Below are positions 1-5,221 of a stretch of DNA of 7,341 nucleotides, in pieces. The stretch is from Anaerolineaceae bacterium UBA700 (GTDB lineage: Bacteria; Chloroflexota; Anaerolineae; Anaerolineales; Anaerolineaceae), in contig DBMK01000220.1 in the NCBI GenBank assembly GCA_002298885.1, positions 1 to 7,341 of the forward strand, read 5' to 3'. Numbering within the stretch: position 1 is the stretch's first letter; each line of letters opens with the position of its first letter. Below the pieces are notes generated by a model. That model searched no databases, had not been told where the DNA came from, and was given only the letters and a program-made list of their open reading frames with translations. The translations under genes and the position numbers were made by a program.

Positions 1-101
1 ACAATGAACCACCCCGAAAGATTGAATTAGGAGTGGTTCATGTGGACTAGAATTTTCGGGCTGACGCGACTGGCAACTAAATCACAAGGAGTAAATACCA
101 G
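1..101 (+). promoter_or_regulatory. Leader with two interleaved inverted repeats upstream of the SnoaL-like gene
   Basis: Two exact inverted repeats cross each other here. ATGAACCAC at 4-12 is complementary to GTGGTTCAT at 33-41 (9 bp), and CCCGAAA at 13-19 is complementary to TTTCGGG at 54-60 (7 bp). The two left arms are directly adjacent, so both stems could hardly form in one molecule without strain. They look more like alternative folds or protein-binding dyads. A -10-like TAGAAT lies at 48-53, with only a poor -35 (TTGAAT, 22-27, 20-base spacing). A clear Shine-Dalgarno AAGGAG at 86-91 serves the gene at 102. Frames 1 and 3 are open from the window edge to stops at 28-30 and 48-50, so the tail of an upstream gene may be included. 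Whether this is DNA operator or RNA structure cannot be decided from sequence alone. Confidence 0.4.
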
Positions 102-105
102 ATGA
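40..105 (+). CDS. Possible short upstream ORF (21 codons), leader-peptide-like
   Basis: An ATG at 40 is preceded by AGGAG at 29-33 with 6-base spacing and opens a 21-codon frame ending in TGA at 103-105. The stop overlaps the ATG at 102 of the next gene as ATGA, the arrangement expected for translational coupling. The predicted peptide starts MWTRIFGLTR and is basic; I do not recognise it. Its start codon lies partly in the right arm of the 4-12/33-41 stem, which could hide it. The next gene has its own strong Shine-Dalgarno site inside this frame, so coupling would not be essential. This may be chance: the frame is short and there is no homology evidence. Confidence 0.25.
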   Translation: MWTRIFGLTRLATKSQGVNTR

Positions 106-521
106 ACGAGACTGAGAATGAAATATGGGCAATCCTGCACAAGCACCTGCAAAGTATTTTTAGCCGCGATCTGGATGCTTACAAAGAAACAACGAGCAGC
201 GATCTATCTTTATATGAGTGGTTCGTAACCCCCCATCGCCAGGATGGGCTTGACTTTCATCTCTTTATGGTCGAACATGACTGGGCAGGCGCGAATACCG
301 ATTTTCGATACGATCTATTTGAACCGCGCCTCCAGATGTACGCCAATACGGCGATCGTAAGTTATACCTTTATGCTCACCATTGCCAGGAATGGAGCCAT
401 TGAACATCGCACCCATAACGAGAGCCGGGTACTGGTTAAGACGGATGGCGCCTGGAAAGTCGTCCACGTCCATAAGTCTCCCGGGTGGAGAACGCCATTA
501 ACTTACGGTGAAATTAAGTAA
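102..521 (+). CDS. SnoaL-like / CaMKII-association-domain-like (NTF2 fold) protein
   Basis: This is a 139-residue soluble protein with the layout of the NTF2-like superfamily (SnoaL-like, DUF4440, CaMKII association domain). An N-terminal helix (residues 5-30, with HKHLQSIFSRDLDAYKE) is followed by a variable middle (about 40-75). The family-typical closing strands include NESRVLVKTDGAWKVVHVHKSP (107-127, shown as key positions N107, R109, W118, H122, H124). The His-rich final strand HVHKS resembles the CaMKII-association subgroup. These small cone-shaped domains usually form dimers and bind or turn over small hydrophobic ligands; the ligand here is unknown. The start is supported by AAGGAG at 86-91 with 10-base spacing. 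The gene stands alone, convergent with the next gene, with 11 bases between the stops. It looks less G+C-rich than its neighbours, which could reflect later acquisition. The fold call is fairly safe; the function is open. Confidence 0.8.
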   Translation: MNETENEIWAILHKHLQSIFSRDLDAYKETTSSDLSLYEWFVTPHRQDGLDFHLFMVEHDWAGANTDFRYDLFEPRLQMYANTAIVSYTFMLTIARNGAIEHRTHNESRVLVKTDGAWKVVHVHKSPGWRTPLTYGEIK

Positions 522-532
522 GCAGTGTCTAT

Positions 533-1141
533 CTATATAAGCATGCGCCGGTACATATATATAATCCCCCCAAAATACGCCGCCCCCAGCACAAACGCCG
601 GCCCCACGCTGACCCAGCCCAGGGCGAGCAGGGCAAAGTAATAGACAGCCCCAAACGAGACCGCCCCAAACAGGTCGACTTCGAGCACCAGGTAAAAGGA
701 CAGGCTGTTGGGCTTGTTCATGCTGGGGATCGAGTCTACTTTCCAATGGAAGGCGTCATTGAGGTCGACCGATTTGACGTTCTTGATGTAAAAACCTTTG
801 ATTCGGTTCAAGGCCTGGGCGCTGTCGAACCAGGATTTGCGCAGCTTGATTAACTGCAGGATGGTGGCAATGGCCAGCAAAGCCAGGAAAAGGAACAGGC
901 CGGCGAACCCCCAATAGACCTCCGGTTTAGGGTTGGAAAACAACTGCGTACTGAGGATGGCGGCGATGAAACTGCCCACTGACACCAGGTAGAAGGAGGT
1001 CACCCGGGCCCGGTCTTCGTTGGCCTGGAAGGCAGTTTGGGCGATGTAGTTAAATTCGGTGGCCAGGATTTGGTCCGGCTTGAGCGCCGGCCTGGGCCGC
1101 TCGAGCGCCTGAAGTTTCTTATCCAGCTCTTCCGTCTTCAC
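533..1141 (-). CDS. Conserved-looking four-helix membrane protein of unknown function
   Basis: The product is 202 residues and I do not recognise a named family with certainty. A charged N-terminal helix (1-46, including FNYIAQTAFQANEDRARV) leads into two membrane hairpins: about 48-66 and 75-97, then about 153-174 and 176-196. They are separated by a cytoplasmic-looking loop (98-150) rich in Lys, Arg and Asp. The C-terminus ends in YMYRRMLI. Two helical hairpins around a soluble loop recall small membrane effectors such as SLATT-type proteins, but no diagnostic motif is visible, so that is only a comparison. The start is GTG (1139-1141), supported by GGAGG (plus-strand CCTCC at 1148-1152) with 6-base spacing. 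An overlapping ATG in another frame meets TGA at once and is a decoy. A TATAAT-like -10 lies upstream at 1165-1170. The gene appears monocistronic. Confidence 0.8.
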   Translation of the reverse strand: MKTEELDKKLQALERPRPALKPDQILATEFNYIAQTAFQANEDRARVTSFYLVSVGSFIAAILSTQLFSNPKPEVYWGFAGLFLFLALLAIATILQLIKLRKSWFDSAQALNRIKGFYIKNVKSVDLNDAFHWKVDSIPSMNKPNSLSFYLVLEVDLFGAVSFGAVYYFALLALGWVSVGPAFVLGAAYFGGIIYMYRRMLI

Positions 1142-1164
1142 ATTCCGCCTCCACTTCTGGGTTA

Positions 1165-1170
1165 ATTATA
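1165..1170 (-). promoter_or_regulatory. Candidate -10 box for the four-helix membrane protein gene
   Basis: The minus strand reads TATAAT exactly, 24 bases upstream of the GTG start at 1141 and ahead of its Shine-Dalgarno site. No good -35 hexamer stands at 16-18 bases, so this rests on the -10 alone. Confidence 0.35.
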
Positions 1171-1206
1171 TAAGAAGGAACAAAAACAAGCTCGGTGTTA
1201 TCAAGT

Positions 1207-1212
1207 TATAAT
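1207..1212 (+). promoter_or_regulatory. Candidate -10 box upstream of the GNAT gene
   Basis: The plus strand has an exact TATAAT followed by GG, about 160 bases before the GNAT start at 1373. No convincing -35 is seen. If used, the transcript would run through the repeat-rich leader at 1230-1338. Confidence 0.3.
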
Positions 1213-1229
1213 GGAATGATGAAGGTAGA

Positions 1230-1338
1230 TTTCACCACTCACCTGCCCTGGCGGGCGGCGCCAGGGGAGACACAGAGGGCACAGAGAAAACCAGTTTTAG
1301 AAGCTCGAAGGCGGTCTGTGACCGCCGTAGTTACGGCG
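1230..1338. repeat. Hairpin-rich non-coding repeat element
   Basis: Three perfect inverted repeats lie close together. CCCTGGCG at 1246-1253 pairs with CGCCAGGG at 1259-1266 (8 bp, 5-base loop). GGCGGTC at 1310-1316 pairs with GACCGCC at 1320-1326 (7 bp, 3-base loop). CGCCGTA at 1323-1329 pairs with TACGGCG at 1332-1338 (7 bp, 2-base loop). The last two share four bases (1323-1326) and so are alternative folds. Between them is a tandem 9-mer, CACAGAGGG then CACAGAGAA (1271-1288). From memory, sequences of the type GGAGACACAGAGGGCACAG recur between genes in many environmental bacteria, so this is probably a dispersed, REP-like element; that needs a genome search. The frame open across it (about 1195-1389) gives a low-complexity Arg/Ala/Thr peptide and is not treated as a gene. 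Confidence 0.55.
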
Positions 1339-1372
1339 AAGGCTGCTTATACAATGTTGAAGGCATTCATAC

Positions 1373-2344
1373 TTGTTATTCAGGCTTGATGAGAAGCAGT
1401 TTGAGCGGGTGCGGGAGCTGTTCGCCCCGATGGACTTCCACCTGGCGGTGGCGGGGATTCTGGATGGCAGCGTGCCGGGCGAGGTGTACGTGGACGATGT
1501 GACGGAGCCTGCCAGTGCCCTGGCGCGGGCGGGACGGCGGTTCTTCGTAAGCGGCGCGGCGCAAAACCCGGCGTTCAATGCCGGGCTGCGCAGGCTGTTT
1601 CTCGGCCAGGTCTACCCGCAAGCCCTGGCCTCCGGCGACGAGGCCTTCAACCTGTTTTTCGCCAGCGAGGACTGGGCGGAAGATGTTGAAGAAATCCTGC
1701 GCGGCAAATTCCCGATGAAGCTGCGCCGCGAGTACTACGAATACCGGGCGTCCGGCGGCAGCAGCCGCAGGCCCCTGCCTGCTGGTATTGAAATCCGCCC
1801 GGTGGATGCGCCCCTGCTGGAGCAGACCGGCCTGATAAACCTGGAGCGGTTGAAACAAGAAATGGTCTCGGAGTGCCCCTCGCTGCAGGCCTTCCTGGAA
1901 AGCAAATTCGGCGTTTGCGCGGTCAAGGGGACGGAAATTGCCGGCTGGTGCCTGTCGGAATACAACCGTAAAGGATGCTGCGAGGTGGGGATCGAGACGG
2001 TCGAGCCCTACCAGAAGCAGGGCATCGGGACGAACCTGACCCACGCCCTGGTGGAGCGCGCCCGGGCCGCCGGTATCAAGCGCATCGGCTGGCACTGCTA
2101 CGCCAGCAATGTGGCGTCCTCGGCCACGGCGCGGGCGGCCGGTTTCGCCAAAGTGCGCAACTACGACGCCTTCCTGGCCCTTTTCGACGAGGCGGCCAAC
2201 CTGGCGGTAAACGGCAACGCCTGCTTCCGCGAGAAACGCTACGCCGAAGCCGTGGCCTGGTACGAACGCGCCTTGCGCACGGGCCGGGCGCCAGCCTGGG
2301 CCGCCGAAAACCTGGAAAAAGCGAAGAGATTCGGCATTTTATAA
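1373..2344 (+). CDS. GNAT family N-acetyltransferase (ZmaR-like) with C-terminal TPR-like repeat
   Basis: This 323-residue protein probably transfers an acetyl group from acetyl-CoA to an amine; the substrate is unknown. The N-terminal half (6-120) matches the two-part GNAT_acetyltran family that includes the zwittermicin resistance enzyme ZmaR, with GILDGSVPGEVYVDD (28-42) and a following FFVSGAAQNPAFN stretch. The catalytic GNAT fold is about 138-270. The acetyl-CoA pyrophosphate loop Q-x-x-G-x-G is Q214-K-Q-G-I-G219, and motif B is N246...S250...A255-A-G-F258. After it, residues 274-306 (GNACFREKRYAEAVAWYERA at their core) read as one TPR-type helix pair, an uncommon addition. The start is TTG, with GAAGG at 1359-1363 and 9-base spacing; an in-frame TGA at 1358-1360 excludes anything earlier. 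The next ATG is M20, inside the conserved region. Resistance, tRNA or small-molecule acetylation are all possible. Confidence 0.85.
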   Translation: MLFRLDEKQFERVRELFAPMDFHLAVAGILDGSVPGEVYVDDVTEPASALARAGRRFFVSGAAQNPAFNAGLRRLFLGQVYPQALASGDEAFNLFFASEDWAEDVEEILRGKFPMKLRREYYEYRASGGSSRRPLPAGIEIRPVDAPLLEQTGLINLERLKQEMVSECPSLQAFLESKFGVCAVKGTEIAGWCLSEYNRKGCCEVGIETVEPYQKQGIGTNLTHALVERARAAGIKRIGWHCYASNVASSATARAAGFAKVRNYDAFLALFDEAANLAVNGNACFREKRYAEAVAWYERALRTGRAPAWAAENLEKAKRFGIL

Positions 2345-2434
2345 TGACAATCCAGCAAGATAGGGACAGGCATCTTGAACGGTCGCAAGCTTTCTAATTT
2401 GACAGCCTTGCGGCGTATGCTCAGCAGGTAACCC
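2345..2434 (+). other. Short intergenic gap between the GNAT and DUF4352-like genes
   Basis: No terminator hairpin follows the GNAT stop, so read-through into the next gene is possible. A consensus TTGACA occurs at 2399-2404, but no -10 stands at proper distance (TATGCT at 2416-2421 is only 11 bases away). A weak AGG at 2426-2428 serves as the Shine-Dalgarno of the next gene. Confidence 0.35.
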
Positions 2435-3076
2435 ATGTTTTCCAATTTTCTCGGTTCGCTGGCCTTCCTGGCCTCGCTTGTATTGCTGCCCATTGGATGT
2501 ATCGCCCTGGTCGTCACCCTGGTTACGCGCCGCCGCAAAGCCGCGGCGCGCATCGGCCTCGGGGTGGCAGCCTGGATTGGAATTTATGCCGCCGCCCTGC
2601 TGCTCGTATCCTTGACTACCCCCCAGCGCGAGCTAGCCATGGGCGAGGAACACTGCTTCGACGAAATGTGCTTCTCTGTCCAGAACGTCGCCACCTCAAA
2701 AACCCTGGATGAAGGGAATCAGAAACTCACCACCGGCGGGATTTTTTACATCGTGACCGTGCAACTGCGCAACGACGCCAAGCGCGTGGCCCAGAAGCCG
2801 TCCGACCTCGCAATTTGGATCCAGGATAACCAGGGACGTAGCTACACCCAAATCCTCGGTGCCGGAGACGCCCTGGGACAGCCGCTCGATGCGAGCCGCC
2901 TGTGGGATCAGAAACTGCAGGCCGGCGAGAGCCAGGCGCGCACGCTGGCCTTCGACCTGCCCGCGGACACGGCTGAACCGCGGCTGGTAATCACTGAAGG
3001 CGGTGGGCCGACTTTTCTCATCATCGGCGACGAAAACAGCCCGTTCCACGCCAAGACGGTCTTTAAATTAAAATAA
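2435..3076 (+). CDS. Membrane-anchored protein with extracytoplasmic DUF4352-like domain
   Basis: This is a 213-residue protein. Two hydrophobic helices (about 7-31 and 38-61) are separated by a basic turn TRRRKAAAR (31-39), which by the positive-inside rule places the turn in the cytoplasm and both ends outside. Residues 70-213 form a beta-rich domain like the DUF4352/telokin-like group: CFDEMCFSVQNV (74-85), then GGIFYIVTVQLRNDAKR (101-117), then QDNQGRSYTQ (130-139), and a closing strand. Cys74 and Cys79 could form a disulfide outside the membrane. Members of this group are usually secreted or anchored, with an immunoglobulin-like fold and no known enzymatic activity. The Shine-Dalgarno is weak (AGG at 2426-2428, 6-base spacing), suggesting modest expression. 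The gene may be read through from the GNAT gene 90 bases upstream. Its stop codon lies inside the terminator stem that follows. Confidence 0.75.
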   Translation: MFSNFLGSLAFLASLVLLPIGCIALVVTLVTRRRKAAARIGLGVAAWIGIYAAALLLVSLTTPQRELAMGEEHCFDEMCFSVQNVATSKTLDEGNQKLTTGGIFYIVTVQLRNDAKRVAQKPSDLAIWIQDNQGRSYTQILGAGDALGQPLDASRLWDQKLQAGESQARTLAFDLPADTAEPRLVITEGGGPTFLIIGDENSPFHAKTVFKLK

Positions 3077-3116
3077 TATTTTCGGCAGCTTCGCTGCCGA
3101 AAATATTATTTTAATT
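3066..3116. terminator. Bidirectional terminator, perfect 24-bp stem with 3-base loop
   Basis: Positions 3066-3089 are exactly complementary to 3093-3116, leaving loop TTC at 3090-3092. The core is GC-rich (CGGCAGC at 3083-3089) and the outer stem is A/T-rich, so each strand ends in a U-rich run after the GC core. This is the classic form of a factor-independent terminator working in both directions. It contains the TAA of the upstream gene (3074-3076) and two of the three bases of the TerC gene's TAA (3115-3117). Confidence 0.9.
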
Positions 3117-4011
3117 ATTCGGCGCTGGCGGCGGCGTTCTTGAACAGGCGCGCTACCAGACCAAACAGCCTGCCCCACAACCATGCGAACGGGAAAAGAA
3201 CCAGGCTGAACAGCCAGTTCAAGCCGTAAAAAACGAGCTGGAATAATTTAAGTGGTAGTTTGAGCGCCTGCTGCAGCAAGGGCAGCCTGGCGTAGGCCAC
3301 TGCCAGGATCAACGTGCCCAGATTTATGGCAAAGCGGGTGAAATCCGGGACGTCGATTTGCAGCAGGCGGGCCAGGATGAATTCGATCCCAATGTTGAAA
3401 ACCAGGATGTACGCGGCTGTGGCCAGGGGCGGGATGCGCTCGATCAGGCGCGAGAAAAGCCCGGCGGCAAAGCGCATGAACAGAATGCCGAGGGCCACGC
3501 CGACCATGACGACCCATAATTCGGACGACAGGCTGACCACTACCACCACATTATCCAGGCTGAAGGCCAGGTCCATCAGCTCGACCATCAGCACCGCCGA
3601 CCAGAAACTACGCCCGGGCACGTGCCTGACTTTCTGCGAACCGCCCTCCTCTTGTTCTTCCTGGCGCGATGCGCCTAGCTCTCTGACCGAAATCTTCAGC
3701 AGGTAGGCCGCACCGACCATTTGCAACCAGGGGTTACGGATGATGAAGCTGGCCATCACCAGCATCAAGGCCTGGCCGGTGTACGCCCCCAGCAGGCCAA
3801 CGCGTAGCGCCGCCGTGCGCTGGTTGCCCAGCAGCGGGTCCACCAGGCGGCCGAAATGCTTCAACACGCCTGGCCATGGGACGCGCCGGTCGACCGGCAA
3901 TCCCAGCACGATAGTACCCAACACGGCCACGTTATCCAGGGAAAGGGCAACTTCCAGGAAGATCACCTGGACGAGGATAATTATTAAATTGGTAATTTGG
4001 GATAAATCCAT
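3115..4011 (-). CDS. TerC-family integral membrane protein (probable metal exporter)
   Basis: The 298-residue product has the two family signatures: E20-VALSLDN27 in the first helix and E144-LMDLAFSLDN154 in the second half. Their acidic residues bind the transported metal in this family. Hydrophobic segments lie at about 8-37, 70-90, 94-108, 136-162, 165-187, 195-217, 225-243 and 257-292. A charged cytoplasmic loop (111-133, EEQEEGG) splits the two halves. Relatives (Alx, YkoY, YceF) export Mn2+ and in Bacillus help supply metal to secreted proteins; tellurite resistance is the historical name. The aromatic-rich C-terminal tail after about 245 is longer than in compact relatives of about 250 residues. 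The start ATG has only a weak GGA upstream. I looked for the yybP-ykoY manganese riboswitch, common before such genes, and did not see its GGGGAGTA signature. The gene is divergent from the secreted paralog pair. Confidence 0.85.
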   Translation of the reverse strand: MDLSQITNLIIILVQVIFLEVALSLDNVAVLGTIVLGLPVDRRVPWPGVLKHFGRLVDPLLGNQRTAALRVGLLGAYTGQALMLVMASFIIRNPWLQMVGAAYLLKISVRELGASRQEEQEEGGSQKVRHVPGRSFWSAVLMVELMDLAFSLDNVVVVVSLSSELWVVMVGVALGILFMRFAAGLFSRLIERIPPLATAAYILVFNIGIEFILARLLQIDVPDFTRFAINLGTLILAVAYARLPLLQQALKLPLKLFQLVFYGLNWLFSLVLFPFAWLWGRLFGLVARLFKNAAASAE

Positions 4012-4219
4012 ACGTTCCGTTTCTGTCCGCTGTGATGAGATAGGAGCGGCCGGTCCCGGGAAGGGCCAGACCGTCCGTAAGATCTTCCATGTTTGCGGAG
4101 ACCGTTATGAGTGTAACATCAATCCAATCCTGTTTGCAATATGAGTCCGAGGTGACGAAAATCACTAAAATCGTTATATAATAATTTTTATATAAAAGAG
4201 TGATTTTGTCAGGGAGGCT
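4012..4219. promoter_or_regulatory. Divergent promoter region with nested dyads between TerC and the secreted-protein pair
   Basis: On the plus strand TATAAT at 4177-4182 is a good -10, with TGAC (4153-4156) as a poor -35 at about 19 bases. On the minus strand TATAAC (4173-4178) is a -10 candidate for TerC, with no clear -35. An outer dyad pairs AAAATCACT (4158-4166) with AGTGATTTT (4199-4207), extended by GAC (4154-4156) and GTC (4208-4210) around one unpaired base. Inside it are two copies of the self-complementary TTATATAA (4174-4181 and 4188-4195). The symmetric -10 region looks like an operator, or a hairpin in the leader RNA. The TerC leader of about 160 bases is otherwise without a recognised riboswitch. 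Confidence 0.5.
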
Positions 4220-4687
4220 ATGATGAAAATCCGCATTCTTTCATTCATCCTGTTGATCGCTGTTGTAGTTGGGCTGTTGGCGGCCTTGTCGCTTCCCGCT
4301 AAACAGGATACCGTATCTGCCGCCCCAGTCATCTTCGCCAGCCCGGTTAATGCCGGGTGTTACATCGCCGGTCCGTCGGACTGCCGCATCCACGTCGAGC
4401 CTTTTACCATCCAATTGGCCTCATTGAGCAAGCTGTCGCTCTTCAAGCTGGTAGCCATCCAGAGCGGAACCGGCATACAAACGACGATCTATGACTTCAG
4501 GCCGGACCAGAGTAATCCGCCTCCGAGTTCTGGAACCACTTACACGCCTTCGCTGGTCGCCCAGGATTATGCCGCCACCTGCGGCAAATCCTACGAGATC
4601 AGCTTGCAAGGCGCGGATACGTCGAGCCCCAGTTCGTTCAACCTGGGCTTGACCAGCTTCTTCACTTGCCCATCGGCTGTCCCGTAA
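4220..4687 (+). CDS. Secreted four-cysteine protein of unknown function, upstream paralog
   Basis: This is a 155-residue protein with a signal peptide: a Lys/Arg start, a hydrophobic core about 7-25, and likely cleavage near SAA35. The mature part is one compact domain with four cysteines (47, 55, 121, 150). A nearly invariant block, IYDFRPDQSNPPPSSG, is at 90-105, followed by YAATCGKSYEISLQG (117-131). It is about 70% identical to the next gene over roughly 112 residues from FASPV, with all four cysteines at the same spacing (8, 66, 29). That suggests two disulfides in an exported, beta-rich domain. I do not recognise the family. AGGGAGG at 4211-4217 is only 2 bases from the ATG at 4220 but 5 from the in-frame ATG at 4223, so the true start is probably 4223. 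It likely forms an operon with the next gene, 30 bases downstream. Confidence 0.8.
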   Translation: MMKIRILSFILLIAVVVGLLAALSLPAKQDTVSAAPVIFASPVNAGCYIAGPSDCRIHVEPFTIQLASLSKLSLFKLVAIQSGTGIQTTIYDFRPDQSNPPPSSGTTYTPSLVAQDYAATCGKSYEISLQGADTSSPSSFNLGLTSFFTCPSAVP

Positions 4688-4717
4688 GAGTCTGCCGAAC
4701 CTGGAGGAGGAGCTGCA

Positions 4718-5191
4718 ATGACCCGAAAACCGGTTCTGATCCTGGCGCTTTTAAGCCTGGTATTAATCCTGACCCAGCCATTACCTGCCCAGGCGGGGCC
4801 AACGATCTTCGCCAGCCCGGTCCACGCCGGCTGCTACCTGGCGAAGCCAGACCGCTGTAAGATCCACGTAGACCCCTTTACAATCAATATAACACTCGGC
4901 AAGAAACTGGCTAAGTTCCAGCTCGTGGCTATTCAGGCTGGCGGAGGTCCCCAGACGGTGATCTACGATTTCCGTCCCGACCAGAGCAACCCGCCGCCGT
5001 CTTCCGGCAGCACGTACACCCCGTCCAAGGTTGCCAAGGATTATGCCGCCACCTGCGGCACGAGCTATGAGATCAGCCTGCAGGGCATGGATAGTGGCGA
5101 TACGAACATGCTTAATCTGGGACTCACGGCCCAGTTTACCTGCCCGAAAGGAACATACACGCAGCGCCTGCCCTTAATCCGTAAAAACTGA
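4718..5191 (+). CDS. Secreted four-cysteine protein of unknown function, downstream paralog
   Basis: This 157-residue protein is a tandem duplicate of the preceding gene. The signal peptide is clear: MTRK, a Leu-rich core (6-20), and a likely AQA|G cleavage after residue 26. Cysteines at 39, 47, 113 and 142 match the paralog exactly. The same block IYDFRPDQSNPPPSSG is at 82-97. It differs by a short basic tail (GTYTQRLPLIRKN, 145-157) that the upstream copy lacks, and by a more Lys-rich surface (48, 62, 63, 66). An excellent Shine-Dalgarno (GGAGGAGGAG, 4703-4712) lies 5 bases before the ATG, probably giving stronger translation than the first copy. Exact DNA identity persists in places, for example 24 bases at 5037-5060 against 4563-4586, so the duplication is not ancient. 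Function is unknown; a surface or exported binding domain is the cautious reading. Confidence 0.82.
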   Translation: MTRKPVLILALLSLVLILTQPLPAQAGPTIFASPVHAGCYLAKPDRCKIHVDPFTINITLGKKLAKFQLVAIQAGGGPQTVIYDFRPDQSNPPPSSGSTYTPSKVAKDYAATCGTSYEISLQGMDSGDTNMLNLGLTAQFTCPKGTYTQRLPLIRKN

Positions 5192-5195
5192 GCGA

Positions 5196-5215
5196 GGTTG
5201 GGGTTTACCCCAGTT
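5196..5215. terminator. Weak hairpin between convergent genes
   Basis: TGGGG (5199-5203) pairs with CCCCA (5208-5212) around TTTA, with three further G-T pairs below. It sits between the stop of the secreted paralog (5189-5191) and the osmC stop (5222-5224). No U-run follows on either strand, so termination would be inefficient or Rho-dependent. Confidence 0.4.
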
Positions 5216-5221
5216 CAGTCT

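Noticed and set aside
1195..1389. 64-codon plus-strand frame across the repeat element
   Set aside because: It lies in hairpins and short repeats, has an arginine/alanine-rich composition with no domain, lacks a ribosome site and overlaps the better supported GNAT start.
1376..2095. Long minus-strand frame opposite the GNAT gene
   Set aside because: High G+C content creates such antisense frames. The plus strand shows clear GNAT motifs, and the minus product has no family signature.
2344..2397. 17-codon ORF overlapping the GNAT stop as TAATG
   Set aside because: No Shine-Dalgarno site and no recognisable peptide; the overlap is likely chance.
2399..2421. Promoter with consensus TTGACA before the DUF4352-like gene
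   Set aside because: The only -10-like hexamer (TATGCT) is 11 bases away, too close for a normal promoter.
3314..3706. Plus-strand frame opposite TerC
   Set aside because: Met/Arg/Ser-rich shadow of the TerC reading frame, without ribosome site or domain.
4012..4170. yybP-ykoY manganese riboswitch before TerC
   Set aside because: Family context made it worth looking for, but the GGGGAGTA core and paired helices were not found on the minus strand.
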